From DATJSN01 sp035504095 (GTDB taxonomy: Bacteria > Planctomycetota > Phycisphaerae > WQYP01), in NCBI GenBank assembly GCA_035504095.1, contig DATJSN010000032.1:1-64000 (forward strand): a DNA stretch of 64,000 nucleotides, given 5' to 3'. Position 1 is the stretch's first letter; every line of letters starts with the position of its first letter. The notes beneath the pieces were generated by a model, which did no database searches, was not told the DNA's origin, and saw only the letters and a program-made list of their open reading frames with translations. The position numbers and the translations under genes are program-made. Shown here piece after piece: positions 23,588 to 32,244 of the stretch.

Positions 23588-25501
23588 ATGATCCTGAAAC
23601 CCCTATTCGCTTCCCTTAGGCACGCGATTCTCGCAGTGCAATTGCGCATGCAGCAAAAACTCGCCGCCTGGGGCATCCGCGAGCAGACCCTCCTGGTGGC
23701 GCTATCCTTTTTAGTCGGAGCCGCTTCCGGCGCCGCCACCTGGCTATTCGAAAAATGCCTGTGGCTGATGGCAACTTATTACTATCAGCCGATGGTCGAA
23801 TTCACCCAAGCCGCCGTTTTGCCGTCCCATTATTTTTTGTTGCCCCTGATCCCCGCGTTTGGCGCAGTGGTTATGGTTCTGTGGCGCCGGCTTTGGCGCC
23901 GCGATAGTGTGCGCCTTCACGGCCTGGCCGGCATTCTCTATTCGCTCACACGCAAGTCGGGCAAACTCCATCCCGGCCTCGGGGTGGAAACCCTCGTCGC
24001 CAGCAGCCTCACCATCGGCTCCGGCGGTTCGGCCGGCCCCGAAGCGCCCATCGCCGTCATCGGTTCTTCCATCGGCTCGCTGATCGCCGGAATCTTCGGC
24101 CTTTCGCGCCGCAATCTGCCCGTGCTCGTCGGTTGCGGCGCCGCGGCGGGCATCAGCGCGGTCTTCGGCGCGCCGATCGCCGGCGTTCTGTTTGCCATGG
24201 AAGTTCTCCTGCGCGATTTTTCCGTCCGCACCCTTACGCCCATCGTCATCAGCTCGGTGATTTCCACCACCATGTACGTCTGGCTTTCCGGCGGCGGGGC
24301 GGTCCGCGGCCTGTTTCAGATGCCCGCTCAGGGCGCGCAGACTTTTGTCTTTACCTTTCACCTCATGCCCTATTACCTGCTGTTGGGGATCATCTGCGGC
24401 CTGCTGGCGGTGCTTTTTACGCGCCTTTATGTGATGGTCGAAGACGCCGCCGAAGCCATTAGCAAACGTCTGGGCGAATTCTGGCTTCCGGCGCTGGGCG
24501 CCATTTTCTCCGGCCTTTGCGGCATCGTGGTGCTGATGCTGTTTTTTAAGGACGGATTCATGCAAAGCCAGTTCGCCCAGGGCCAGATTCCCATTTTTGG
24601 CACCGGTTACCCGACCATTCAATCCATCATCAATCCCGTCTGGTACAGCCGTCCCGGGTTCGCCGGTCCGCACGTAACCCTGCTTCTGCTGGAATTTTTA
24701 ATCGCGCTCTGCGGGCTGAAAATCGCCGCTACTATCTTTACGCTCAGCTCCGGCGGCTCCGGCGGCGTGTTCGCCCCGGCGCTGTTCATCGGGGCAACGG
24801 GCGGCGGCGTGGTGGGTGAAGTGATCCGGAGTTATCGCCCGGGAATCGATCCCAGCACGTTTGCCCTGGTCGGTATGGGCGCCGTGCTTGCCGCGGTGAT
24901 CCAGGCGCCGCTTACTTCCATCATCCTGCTTTTTGAACTCACGCGCAACTACGCCGTCATGCTGCCGATCATGCTGGCCGCGGTGACTGCCACGCTGATC
25001 CAGCAGATCCTCGTGGGTGAAAGCATATATACCCTGCCGCTCAAGCACATGGGCGTTCACCTCGGCGCCGCGGTGGGCATCAGCGCCCTGCAGCGCATCG
25101 GCGTGGACCAGCTTGCCCTGGTTGGCGTGCCTACAGCTCACCCATCTGAGCCACTTTCCAACATTTTGGCGCGCAGCCGGGACGATGGCACGGACATTTT
25201 CGTCGTGGTCGATTCGGGGGGAAAGTATCTGGGAATTTTAACCATCGACGATCTGAAAACCGTGATGCTCGAACCGATGGCGGCTCCGCTGCTTTTAGTG
25301 GGCGAAGTGTTGCGTACCGACATTCCGCCGCTCAAACTTCACGATACGCTCGACGTGGCCCTGGCCATGTTCACACGCCATGAGGTTTCTCATCTGGCCG
25401 TAATGGATCATGCGCCGGCCCGTCACCAGCCGCACCCTGTTAAGGGTTTACTGTCCCGCGCCGAACTGATGCGCCGCTATTATCAGGAACTTAGCGGATA
25501 G
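23588..25501 (+). CDS. CLC-type chloride channel or Cl-/H+ antiporter with CBS pair
   Basis: A 637-aa CLC protein. It has about 16-18 hydrophobic helices between residues 30 and 470. Signature regions are GSGGSAGPEAPIAVIGS (with the gating Glu), FGAPIAGVLFAMEVLL, and GGSGGVFAPALFIGATGGG. Two CBS domains at about 510-630 form a cytoplasmic nucleotide-binding regulatory unit. Lacking a clear Ser-Gly-Ile-Pro, the first signature is GSGGSAG. Inner membrane. It lies between two copies of a duplicated membrane-protein gene. ATG at 23588. Confidence 0.92.
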   Translation: MILKPLFASLRHAILAVQLRMQQKLAAWGIREQTLLVALSFLVGAASGAATWLFEKCLWLMATYYYQPMVEFTQAAVLPSHYFLLPLIPAFGAVVMVLWRRLWRRDSVRLHGLAGILYSLTRKSGKLHPGLGVETLVASSLTIGSGGSAGPEAPIAVIGSSIGSLIAGIFGLSRRNLPVLVGCGAAAGISAVFGAPIAGVLFAMEVLLRDFSVRTLTPIVISSVISTTMYVWLSGGGAVRGLFQMPAQGAQTFVFTFHLMPYYLLLGIICGLLAVLFTRLYVMVEDAAEAISKRLGEFWLPALGAIFSGLCGIVVLMLFFKDGFMQSQFAQGQIPIFGTGYPTIQSIINPVWYSRPGFAGPHVTLLLLEFLIALCGLKIAATIFTLSSGGSGGVFAPALFIGATGGGVVGEVIRSYRPGIDPSTFALVGMGAVLAAVIQAPLTSIILLFELTRNYAVMLPIMLAAVTATLIQQILVGESIYTLPLKHMGVHLGAAVGISALQRIGVDQLALVGVPTAHPSEPLSNILARSRDDGTDIFVVVDSGGKYLGILTIDDLKTVMLEPMAAPLLLVGEVLRTDIPPLKLHDTLDVALAMFTRHEVSHLAVMDHAPARHQPHPVKGLLSRAELMRRYYQELSG

Positions 25502-25551
25502 CAGGCCGAAATTTTTGCTACAATACAGCGATCAAATAATCCTGGTGATCC

Positions 25552-26292
25552 ATGGAAAATGATGATTCAAAAGAAAATCCATCTCAATCTAGGGCTGCGG
25601 GTAAAGAGCCTTCTCAATCAGTCAGACTAGTAAAAGAAACTGCTAAAAAGTCTGCATTTAATCAATTCTTGTTTGTAATATTATGGGTAACCATATCACT
25701 TTTGGGAATCATAATTTATTCAAAAGTACTTACGCTGCCTGGAATGTCACATGAAATATTAAAACCAATGGAATATATATGTCTATTCGTCGGTCTATTG
25801 GGTGTTCTGGTCATAAATTTTACACCGCCTTGGCGTGTAAGTCCACTTTCATCGATGACATCATCTCTCTCACATGATCTAAAATTAACAAGAATATCCA
25901 AACATGCATTTATGATCCCACAACTTGCTAGCATATCAGCATTCGCATGTGACGCTTATAGAGCATCTATAAATTCGAATAAATATGCCTTTAATTGCGA
26001 TATTATTGTGATTGGAAGCCTCGTGTTTCTTTGTTTGCAATCTGCTCGTGGAAAAAAAATGATGATGCTGGGCATCTCAATGGTATTGTCTTTGGTCATG
26101 TTGTTAGTTTGTTTATTGGGAGCCTTTGCAAGCCTACATCCCAATGGACCATTTGCCGCGGATTCAAAATCGGTTCCTGTTCTTATATGCCTTGAAGCCG
26201 CCATATTTCTCTGTTCATTGATCAGTTTGCTTCTTCGTTATATAGAAGTCCGTATTGAACCGCCGCAGCCCAGCAACCCAGTTCAACCATAA
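25552..26292 (+). CDS. Multi-span membrane protein, duplicated family copy 2
   Basis: A 246-aa protein similar to the 22768 product throughout the C-terminal ~130 residues (SKSVPVLICLEAAIFLCSLISLLLRY and the ending PSNPVQP). Copy 2 has a longer hydrophilic N-terminus (DDSKENPSQSRAAGKEPSQS). The shared upstream sequence (25519) runs into the start codon here, whereas in copy 1 the start is about 35 nt further on, so the N-termini were rebuilt after the duplication. No domain recognised. Confidence 0.65.
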   Translation: MENDDSKENPSQSRAAGKEPSQSVRLVKETAKKSAFNQFLFVILWVTISLLGIIIYSKVLTLPGMSHEILKPMEYICLFVGLLGVLVINFTPPWRVSPLSSMTSSLSHDLKLTRISKHAFMIPQLASISAFACDAYRASINSNKYAFNCDIIVIGSLVFLCLQSARGKKMMMLGISMVLSLVMLLVCLLGAFASLHPNGPFAADSKSVPVLICLEAAIFLCSLISLLLRYIEVRIEPPQPSNPVQP

Positions 26293-26445
26293 CCTTAGTT
26301 ATGCTCTTTACCTCTTCGCGGTAAAAAGTTAAAAATCTCCGTGTCACCTCTGCGGCCTCTGCGTTAAAAAATATTTTCGTGGTTCAAAATCGTCGTGTCG
26401 TCGTGGTTAAAATTTCTCACCGTGCCCTCTGTGGCTAATATCGCC
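26290..26445. repeat. Dispersed CGCGGTAAAAA / CGTCGTGGTT repeat block
   Basis: ACCTCTTCGCGGTAAAAAG, CTCTGCGTTAAAAAATATT, TCGTCGTGGTTAAAATT and CCGTGCCCTCTGTGGCTAAT. The first part repeats the text after 23427. Confidence 0.7.
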
Positions 26446-26447
26446 GC

Positions 26448-26840
26448 CTACTTCGTCAGCAGTGTGGGATTGGCGCTGTTGAGCCACAGCCGGATTCCCG
26501 ACATATTGTAGAGCGATCCGGTGCCTGCGGGATTTTTTGACCCCGGCAGCGGCTTGCCGGTGATTTCCACCAGGTCGCCGTCAGAATAACCTACCAGCCG
26601 GTCCACCGGCTCAATCGCAAATTGTCCGCCATATTCGTCCGTCGAGTCGATTGGCGCGTAGCGGATGCTCCAGTTTTCCGGGTCATTCGGATCCTCATGA
26701 AGCATGCCAAAAACGATGGAGTAGTCATCGGAGTGCCAGCCCGGTACTCCAACGGGATAATCGTGGCGATAGGTGCATCCCGCCAGGGTTAATAAAGCCG
26801 CCGCGGCAAAGAGAACAAGAATGCTGCCATGCTTGATCAT
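26448..26840 (-). CDS. Small lipoprotein of unknown function
   Basis: A 130-aa protein with a lipoprotein signal peptide: MIKHGSILVLFAAAALLTLAGC, lipobox LAGC, Cys at residue 22. The mature part is acidic and Tyr/Trp-rich (PGWHSDDYSIVFGML) and contains DGDLVEITGKPLPGS, suggestive of a small OB-like beta domain. The frame is open to a GTG at 26861 that would overlap the pyk stop (GTGA), but the ATG at 26840 gives the better signal peptide. It follows pyk and is probably co-transcribed. Confidence 0.7.
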   Translation of the reverse strand: MIKHGSILVLFAAAALLTLAGCTYRHDYPVGVPGWHSDDYSIVFGMLHEDPNDPENWSIRYAPIDSTDEYGGQFAIEPVDRLVGYSDGDLVEITGKPLPGSKNPAGTGSLYNMSGIRLWLNSANPTLLTK

Positions 26841-26857
26841 ATTGATCACCGCCGCCC

Positions 26858-28294
26858 TCACCGCACGCGTTCGCCGATTGTATGAATGCTCAGACTGTTG
26901 GTCGCTCCCGCCGTCCCCAATGGAGCGCCGGCGGCGATAATCACACGGTCGCCCATTTGTGCCCAGCCCATTTTCTGTAAAAGATCATCCACCATCGCCG
27001 GCAGGTCGTCAAAGTGCGCCGGAATTTGGGCCTGTTTGGCCGTCACGCCGTAATAAAGGGCCATTCGCCGCACGGCGCCGGCATCGGTGGAAAGCGCCAC
27101 CACCGGAATCGGCAGCCGATTTTTGGATAAATACCGCGCCGAACCGCCCGCCTGCGACCAAACCACGACCAGCCGCGCGTTCACATCCCGCGCGATCGAC
27201 AATGCCCCGTGCGCCAATGCCGCCGTACGATGAAAGCTCAATTGCAAAAGCCGCGGCGGAAGGGTTTGCCGATGTTCCTGCGCGACGTAGTGTTCGGTTT
27301 TTTCCGCGATGTCCCTTAGCACCTTGACCGCTTCCAGCGGGAATTTGCCCACCGCTGTTTCGCCGGAAAGCATCACCGCATCGGCGCCGTCGAGGATGGC
27401 ATTGGCCACGTCGGAAACTTCGGCGCGTGTCGGCGAAGGGCTCTCCACCATCGACTGGAGCATTTGCGTCGCCACAATGGCCGGCTTTCCGGCGTCGTGC
27501 GCCGCGGCCACAATTTTCTTTTGAATCAGCGGCACCGCCGTGAGCTCCATTTCCACGCCCATGTCGCCGCGCGCCACCAGCACGGCGTCGGACGCTTCTA
27601 AAATCGCGTCCAGTTCGTCCACCGCTTGCGGCATTTCGATCTTGGCAATCAGGTCGATGTCGCTTCGGCGTTCGTCCAGGTAACGCCGCACCTGCTGAAT
27701 ATCCGCGGCGGTTCGCACAAAAGAGAGCGCCAGATAGTCGAGATTGTTGGCGATGGCCCAGTCGATGTCCTGCCAGTCTTTTTCGGTCACGCTGGGAATG
27801 GAAAGCCGGGTGTTGGGTAAATTAATTCCCTTGTTGGATAAAATCACGCCGCCCTGCGTTACAGTGCAGCGCACCGAATCGCGTTTTTTTTCCATGACCA
27901 CAGCGCGAATGGTTCCGTCGTCAATGAGAAATTTTTGATCCACCTGCACGTCGTCGACGAGAGCTGGATAGTTGGAACTGATTACGCCGTTGCAGCCGAC
28001 AATCGGCTCGCGTTGAATAACAAAACTGTCCCCCGGCCGAACAGGGATTCCTTCGTTAACCACTTTGCCGACACGGATTTTCGGCCCGCATACGTCGCCC
28101 ATGAACGCCAGCGGCGGCTGCGCGTCAATCGACCGTGCAGCATCCAGAAATTTTTTACGTTGTTCCAGATCGCCGTGCGAAAAATTCAGCCGGATCACCG
28201 AAGCGCCGGTCTGGACGATCTGCGAGAAAACCTCGGGCTTGGCGCATGCCGGGCCCATGGTAATGACGATTTTGGTTCTTGTGCGATCTAACAT
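26858..28294 (-). CDS. pyk: Pyruvate kinase
   Basis: A 478-aa pyruvate kinase: RTKIVITMGPACAKPEVF, VIRLNFSHGD, FMGDVCGPKIRVG, the IAKIEMPQAVDELDAI catalytic Lys region, ARGDMGVE, and TQMLQSM... DVANAILDGADAVMLSGETAVG. The C-terminal domain is complete. The frame is open to 28474, but those 60 codons read through a dispersed repeat; ATG at 28294, 3 nt past the repeat, gives the usual N-terminus. The only Shine-Dalgarno-like AGG lies inside the terminal arm of that repeat, so the element could affect translation. Confidence 0.95.
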   Translation of the reverse strand: MLDRTRTKIVITMGPACAKPEVFSQIVQTGASVIRLNFSHGDLEQRKKFLDAARSIDAQPPLAFMGDVCGPKIRVGKVVNEGIPVRPGDSFVIQREPIVGCNGVISSNYPALVDDVQVDQKFLIDDGTIRAVVMEKKRDSVRCTVTQGGVILSNKGINLPNTRLSIPSVTEKDWQDIDWAIANNLDYLALSFVRTAADIQQVRRYLDERRSDIDLIAKIEMPQAVDELDAILEASDAVLVARGDMGVEMELTAVPLIQKKIVAAAHDAGKPAIVATQMLQSMVESPSPTRAEVSDVANAILDGADAVMLSGETAVGKFPLEAVKVLRDIAEKTEHYVAQEHRQTLPPRLLQLSFHRTAALAHGALSIARDVNARLVVVWSQAGGSARYLSKNRLPIPVVALSTDAGAVRRMALYYGVTAKQAQIPAHFDDLPAMVDDLLQKMGWAQMGDRVIIAAGAPLGTAGATNSLSIHTIGERVR

Positions 28295-28297
28295 CTT

Positions 28298-28578
28298 AGG
28301 ACCTGTCTGATAAATCATCGGGGCCGCGACATCGGCTGCCTGGCCACGAGCCAAGGAGCATCGACGAAGCGTATCAAGCATAGACGATACATTGAGGAGG
28401 AGCGACGCAGGATTCGGGATCAAGCAGCCTTGTCCCGAAGGGTTTGGCCCCCAAGCGGCCATCTGCGGCGTCATCGCTCCTCATCATATTATCTGTCGAA
28501 TATACCCTCGTCGCTCTTCCTTGCATCTGTCCGCCTGGGGGCCAAACGCGGCTCCCTAGGATTTATCAGACAGGTCCT
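28298..28578 (-). ncRNA. Dispersed structured element (copy B) immediately upstream of pyk
   Basis: A 281-bp element bounded by the perfect 19-bp inverted repeat AGGACCTGTCTGATAAATC (28298-28316 and 28560-28578). Its core matches copy A at 11814-12105 in the same direction relative to the downstream gene. Internal arms GTTTGGCCCCC and GGGGGCCAAAC also pair. The 3' arm ends 3 nt before the pyk start codon and contains the only AGG that could serve as its ribosome binding site. Candidate cis-regulatory RNA or MITE-like element inserted between aspS and pyk. Confidence 0.6.
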
Positions 28579-28629
28579 GGACCCATTCTCAACTTTCTAC
28601 CTTCCACTTTCTTGAGCTTTGGCGCGATT

Positions 28630-30420
28630 TTATCGCGCCGTCTCCGGCGGTCGAATAGCCGCGATGGAGAGTTCCGCCAGTTGTTTGGGATCCACAGGCG
28701 ACGGCGCCTCGGTCATCAAATCGCTGCCGCTCTGCGTTTTGGGAAACGCGATCACTTCACGAATGCTCTGACGGTCGAGCATCAGCATGATCAGCCGGTC
28801 GAGCCCCAGGGCAATGCCGCCGTGCGGCGGCGCTCCGAAACGCAGCGCGTCGAGCAGAAAAGCGAACTTTTTCTGAGCATCCTCCGGGCTGATGCCCAGA
28901 AGTGAAAATATTTTCGATTGCACTTCCCGCTGGTGAATACGAATCGAACCACCGCCGATTTCAATGCCATTGAGCACGATGTCGTAAGCCTGCGCCCGCA
29001 CTTTTTCCGGATCCGTGTCCAAAAGCAGCAAATCGGCCTCGACTGGGGCGGTGAATGGATGGTGCCGCGCGATGAACCGGCCCGCCGCCGGATCGCGTTC
29101 AAAACTTGGAAAATCCACCACCCACAAAAAGTTGTATTTTCCCTCCGGAATCAGGTTCAATTGCCGCGCCAGCGTCTGCCTTAATTCGCCGAGCACGCGC
29201 CAACAGATTTCGACTTTGTCCGCAACAGCCAGCAAAAGGTCGCCATCGTTGGCCTTGCATTTTTGCCGGAGCGATTGTTGAATCTCGGCGGGGATAAATT
29301 TGGCAATCGGTCCGCCCATGGCGCCAGCGCCCGCCTCGCCGCCCACTTTGATCCACGCCAAACCCTTGGCGCCGAATTTTTTGGCATCTTCCGTCAGCGC
29401 GTCTAATTGCTTGCGCGTCAGCGCCGCGCCGCCGGGTACGGCGATCATTTTCACTTTTCCGCCTGCGGTGATGGCATCTTTAAACACCGCGAATTCGCTT
29501 TTAATTACGAGGTCGCTTACGTCAGTGAGTTCCAGTCCATAGCGTGTGTCCGGCCGGTCGATGCCGAAGCGGTCCATCGCCTCCTGCCAGCCTATCCGTG
29601 GGAAAGGCAATGGAAGCTGCACGTCCAGGCATTCTTTCCACAGCCGAACAATCAGGCCGCTCACCAGTTCGATCACATCTTCGCGATCGGCGAAACTCAT
29701 TTCCAGGTCGAGCTGCGTAAATTCCGGCTGCCGGTCGGCGCGTAAATCTTCATCGCGGAAACAGCGGGCGATCTGCATGTACCGGTCCATTCCGGCGACC
29801 ATCAGCACCTGTTTGAAAAGCTGCGGGCTCTGCGGCAAGGCATAAAACTGTCCCGCCTGCCGCCGTGCGGGCACCAGAAATTCGCGCGCCCCTTCGGGCG
29901 TGCTTTTGTAGAGAATGGGTGTTTCGATTTCCAGAAAACCGTTTTCGTCGCAATAGTCGCGCATAATTTTGGTTACGCGATGCCGGAAAACCATTGCTTC
30001 GGTCATGCTTTTGCGTCGCAGGTCCACATAACGATATTTGAGACGCGTATCTTCATTCACCGGTTCATGCTGCGACGGTAAAAACGGCGGCGCATCGGCC
30101 TTATTGGCCAGTTTGACTTCTTCCACGGTGACTTCGATTTCTCCGGTCGGGATTTTCGGATTCACCGATCCCGGACCGCGCTCGACCACTTTGCCGTGCA
30201 CCACCACCACGTCTTCGTTTCGCAGTTGTCTTGCGGTTGTGTGCGCCGCGGTCTGTTCCGGATGAAATACAACTTGCGCTATACCTTCGCGATCCCTTAA
30301 GTCGATGAATACCAGACCGCCGTGATCGCGGTACGACTGCACCCAGCCCGCCAGCGTCACTTCCCGGCCAATGTCGGTTTTTCTCAAGCCGCCGCAATAA
30401 TCCGTTCGTTTTAACTTCAC
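28630..30420 (-). CDS. aspS: Aspartyl-tRNA synthetase
   Basis: A 596-aa bacterial-type AspRS. Its parts are the N-terminal OB anticodon-binding domain (TLAGWVQSYRDHGGLVFIDLRDREG), motif 2 FRDEDLRADRQPEFTQLDLE, the bacterial GAD insertion (residues ~300-400) and motif 3 GIALGLDRLIMLM. It charges tRNA-Asp, possibly also tRNA-Asn if non-discriminating; the sequence alone does not decide. GTG start at 30420, one base after the stop of the GH113-like gene. Confidence 0.96.
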   Translation of the reverse strand: MKLKRTDYCGGLRKTDIGREVTLAGWVQSYRDHGGLVFIDLRDREGIAQVVFHPEQTAAHTTARQLRNEDVVVVHGKVVERGPGSVNPKIPTGEIEVTVEEVKLANKADAPPFLPSQHEPVNEDTRLKYRYVDLRRKSMTEAMVFRHRVTKIMRDYCDENGFLEIETPILYKSTPEGAREFLVPARRQAGQFYALPQSPQLFKQVLMVAGMDRYMQIARCFRDEDLRADRQPEFTQLDLEMSFADREDVIELVSGLIVRLWKECLDVQLPLPFPRIGWQEAMDRFGIDRPDTRYGLELTDVSDLVIKSEFAVFKDAITAGGKVKMIAVPGGAALTRKQLDALTEDAKKFGAKGLAWIKVGGEAGAGAMGGPIAKFIPAEIQQSLRQKCKANDGDLLLAVADKVEICWRVLGELRQTLARQLNLIPEGKYNFLWVVDFPSFERDPAAGRFIARHHPFTAPVEADLLLLDTDPEKVRAQAYDIVLNGIEIGGGSIRIHQREVQSKIFSLLGISPEDAQKKFAFLLDALRFGAPPHGGIALGLDRLIMLMLDRQSIREVIAFPKTQSGSDLMTEAPSPVDPKQLAELSIAAIRPPETAR

Positions 30421-30421
30421 G

Positions 30422-31522
30422 TTATTTTCCTGTTACCCAGTGCATCACCAGCGGCAGCGCCGGCTCGCCCTGCAATGAATACGTTCCATAATCCGATGGT
30501 TTTGCACCGGGCTGCCATTCCCAGATCATCGCCCCCACAAACACATTCTCCGGCTGATTGCGCCACACCTGCACAAACGCCTGATACGCCCGCAACTGCA
30601 CGTTTGGGTCAATTGTACCCGTGCCCACGTAGTCCCACGGTTCTTTGAGCGTGTTCTGCAGGTTGTCCCAGCCGATTTCCGTCAGCAGCACGGGTTTTTT
30701 TTCGTGGCGCGCAAAGTTGAAAATATTCCGCTGTATCGGTGTCCATGTACGGATAACCTCATCCACCGGCGGGGCCGGAACGTCCGAGAGATCGTAATAG
30801 GAATTCATCCCAATGTAATCCAGCAGGTTCCATATCCGCACGTAATCGTAATGGTCCCAGTTCGCGCTGTATGTGAGCTTGCCGGAATAAACCGCTTTGA
30901 CGGCGTAGACCACGCGTCGCCACTGGTAGATCATGGTTTCAGTGGAAATCAGTTCGCTTCCCACCGCAAAAATTCCCACGTGGCATTCCTGCGCCCAGTG
31001 CGCCGTCATCGTGATATATGCACGGTAGGAATCGAACCAGTCGTTCCAGTGCTTAGGAGCGATCTTGCCGCGCCATTCGTCGCCGGTCGCAACATCCAGC
31101 AGCACGATCGGCATCAGCATGGTCTGAATGCCTTTTTGGTGGGCATAAAGCAAAACCTGTTTAATGTCCGCTGGCGAAAGCGAATCCTGATCGTTCATCG
31201 CAATCGTTTCCGCGTGGATGTCGTGCTGGCGGGCATTGATGACGAAATTAATCCAGGGGCATCCTGCTTTGGATAAATCGTCAATTGCCTGCAAATAGCC
31301 CTTGAGCCCATCCGGATCATCTAGCTGCATGGAAAAGCCGCGTATCGGCGGCAATCCGTCCAGCGGAAAAGTTAAACTCAGCGGCGGCGGAGGGCTGGAG
31401 GCTATGGCCAGGCTTTCCGGCTGGGCATGCGGCGCGGACATGCCCACGGCCAAAATCGTGCCGATAATGACCGTGGCCATCACCATAAGCAATAGGATCT
31501 TCAGAGTACGCTTAACCACCAC
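30422..31522 (-). CDS. GH113-like TIM-barrel glycoside hydrolase, exported
   Basis: A 366-aa protein with an N-terminal signal or anchor segment (residues ~7-29, LKILLLMVMATVIIGTILAVG). It then has a TIM barrel of the GH113/GTA type: GFSMQLDDPDG, the acid/base Glu in FAVGSELIST, LDYIGMNSYYD and the nucleophile Glu in PVLLTEIGWDN. GH113 members include beta-mannanases; substrate here is inferred only. It probably acts in the periplasm. It ends one base before the aspS start codon, a tight coupling with no obvious metabolic sense. Confidence 0.8.
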   Translation of the reverse strand: MVVKRTLKILLLMVMATVIIGTILAVGMSAPHAQPESLAIASSPPPPLSLTFPLDGLPPIRGFSMQLDDPDGLKGYLQAIDDLSKAGCPWINFVINARQHDIHAETIAMNDQDSLSPADIKQVLLYAHQKGIQTMLMPIVLLDVATGDEWRGKIAPKHWNDWFDSYRAYITMTAHWAQECHVGIFAVGSELISTETMIYQWRRVVYAVKAVYSGKLTYSANWDHYDYVRIWNLLDYIGMNSYYDLSDVPAPPVDEVIRTWTPIQRNIFNFARHEKKPVLLTEIGWDNLQNTLKEPWDYVGTGTIDPNVQLRAYQAFVQVWRNQPENVFVGAMIWEWQPGAKPSDYGTYSLQGEPALPLVMHWVTGK

Positions 31523-31681
31523 GCAGTTGTTCTCCTGGGCAGAGCCTAATCAAGCCCCGCATTGTCGGGCAAGAGCTTTTGTCTTGCAAATAGCGCCAAA
31601 AGGGGACTGCATTGTGCGGTGATTGATCAGGGGTTCCATGATAAACTAAATGTGCAATTTCAAATTTGAAGCGGTAATTTT

Positions 31682-32224
31682 ATGCTCCAACTGATTATGA
31701 ATAGCGACCACTTCTTTTTATATTTTGGTTTGCTTTTGACTCTTATATTTCTCTATTCCAATATGCGATATAGGAAAAAACTGAATCAAGGCAAGTCTCT
31801 CACCTATGTCAAAAATCAGAATATACCTCAATCAAATTATCGAATGTCGCTGCGAGAGCTTCTGAGAGAAAAATCACCGGCGCCAAATGACCGGATCATA
31901 ACGCAGCTTTGGAGACTTCGTCGTATAACATTATCTTTTCTTTTGCTTACTCCATTTGTAATATTTTTTGCATTTGTGTCGTCATATACGCATCCTGGAT
32001 ATCAACCATTGTTTGCGGCAGGTTTTTATAGGTATTTCTCAAGGCTTTTTATTATTAATTCACAAATCAATCCAATCGGATTATTGGGTGTAATACTTAT
32101 ATCTCTGGCGGTTTTGGCATTCATTGTAGAAAGAAAAATGGTGAAGCATTTGAGGCAACGCGATATGCCACCGCAAGAGCATAACGGCGGCAACAGCAGG
32201 GGTTTGAAAGGATACGGTGATTAA
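31682..32224 (+). CDS. Three-span membrane protein of unknown function
   Basis: A 180-aa AT-rich gene. Hydrophobic spans lie at about residues 10-27, 82-105 and 132-151, separated by a basic cytoplasmic-looking stretch (RYRKKLNQGKSLTYVKNQN). No domain recognised. It precedes two Sel1 proteins by 20 bp and may form an operon with them, making it a possible membrane partner. The ATG at 31682 lacks a strong Shine-Dalgarno. Confidence 0.6.
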   Translation: MLQLIMNSDHFFLYFGLLLTLIFLYSNMRYRKKLNQGKSLTYVKNQNIPQSNYRMSLRELLREKSPAPNDRIITQLWRLRRITLSFLLLTPFVIFFAFVSSYTHPGYQPLFAAGFYRYFSRLFIINSQINPIGLLGVILISLAVLAFIVERKMVKHLRQRDMPPQEHNGGNSRGLKGYGD

Positions 32225-32244
32225 TATTGCCCGTCGTATGAAAT

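Noticed and set aside
23744..24673. 309-codon minus-strand frame
   Set aside because: Antisense of the CLC gene; repetitive Gly/Asp/His-rich composition typical of a shadow frame.
28295..28474. N-terminal extension of pyruvate kinase by 60 codons
   Set aside because: The extension is translated repeat-element sequence; the normal pyruvate-kinase start lies at 28294.
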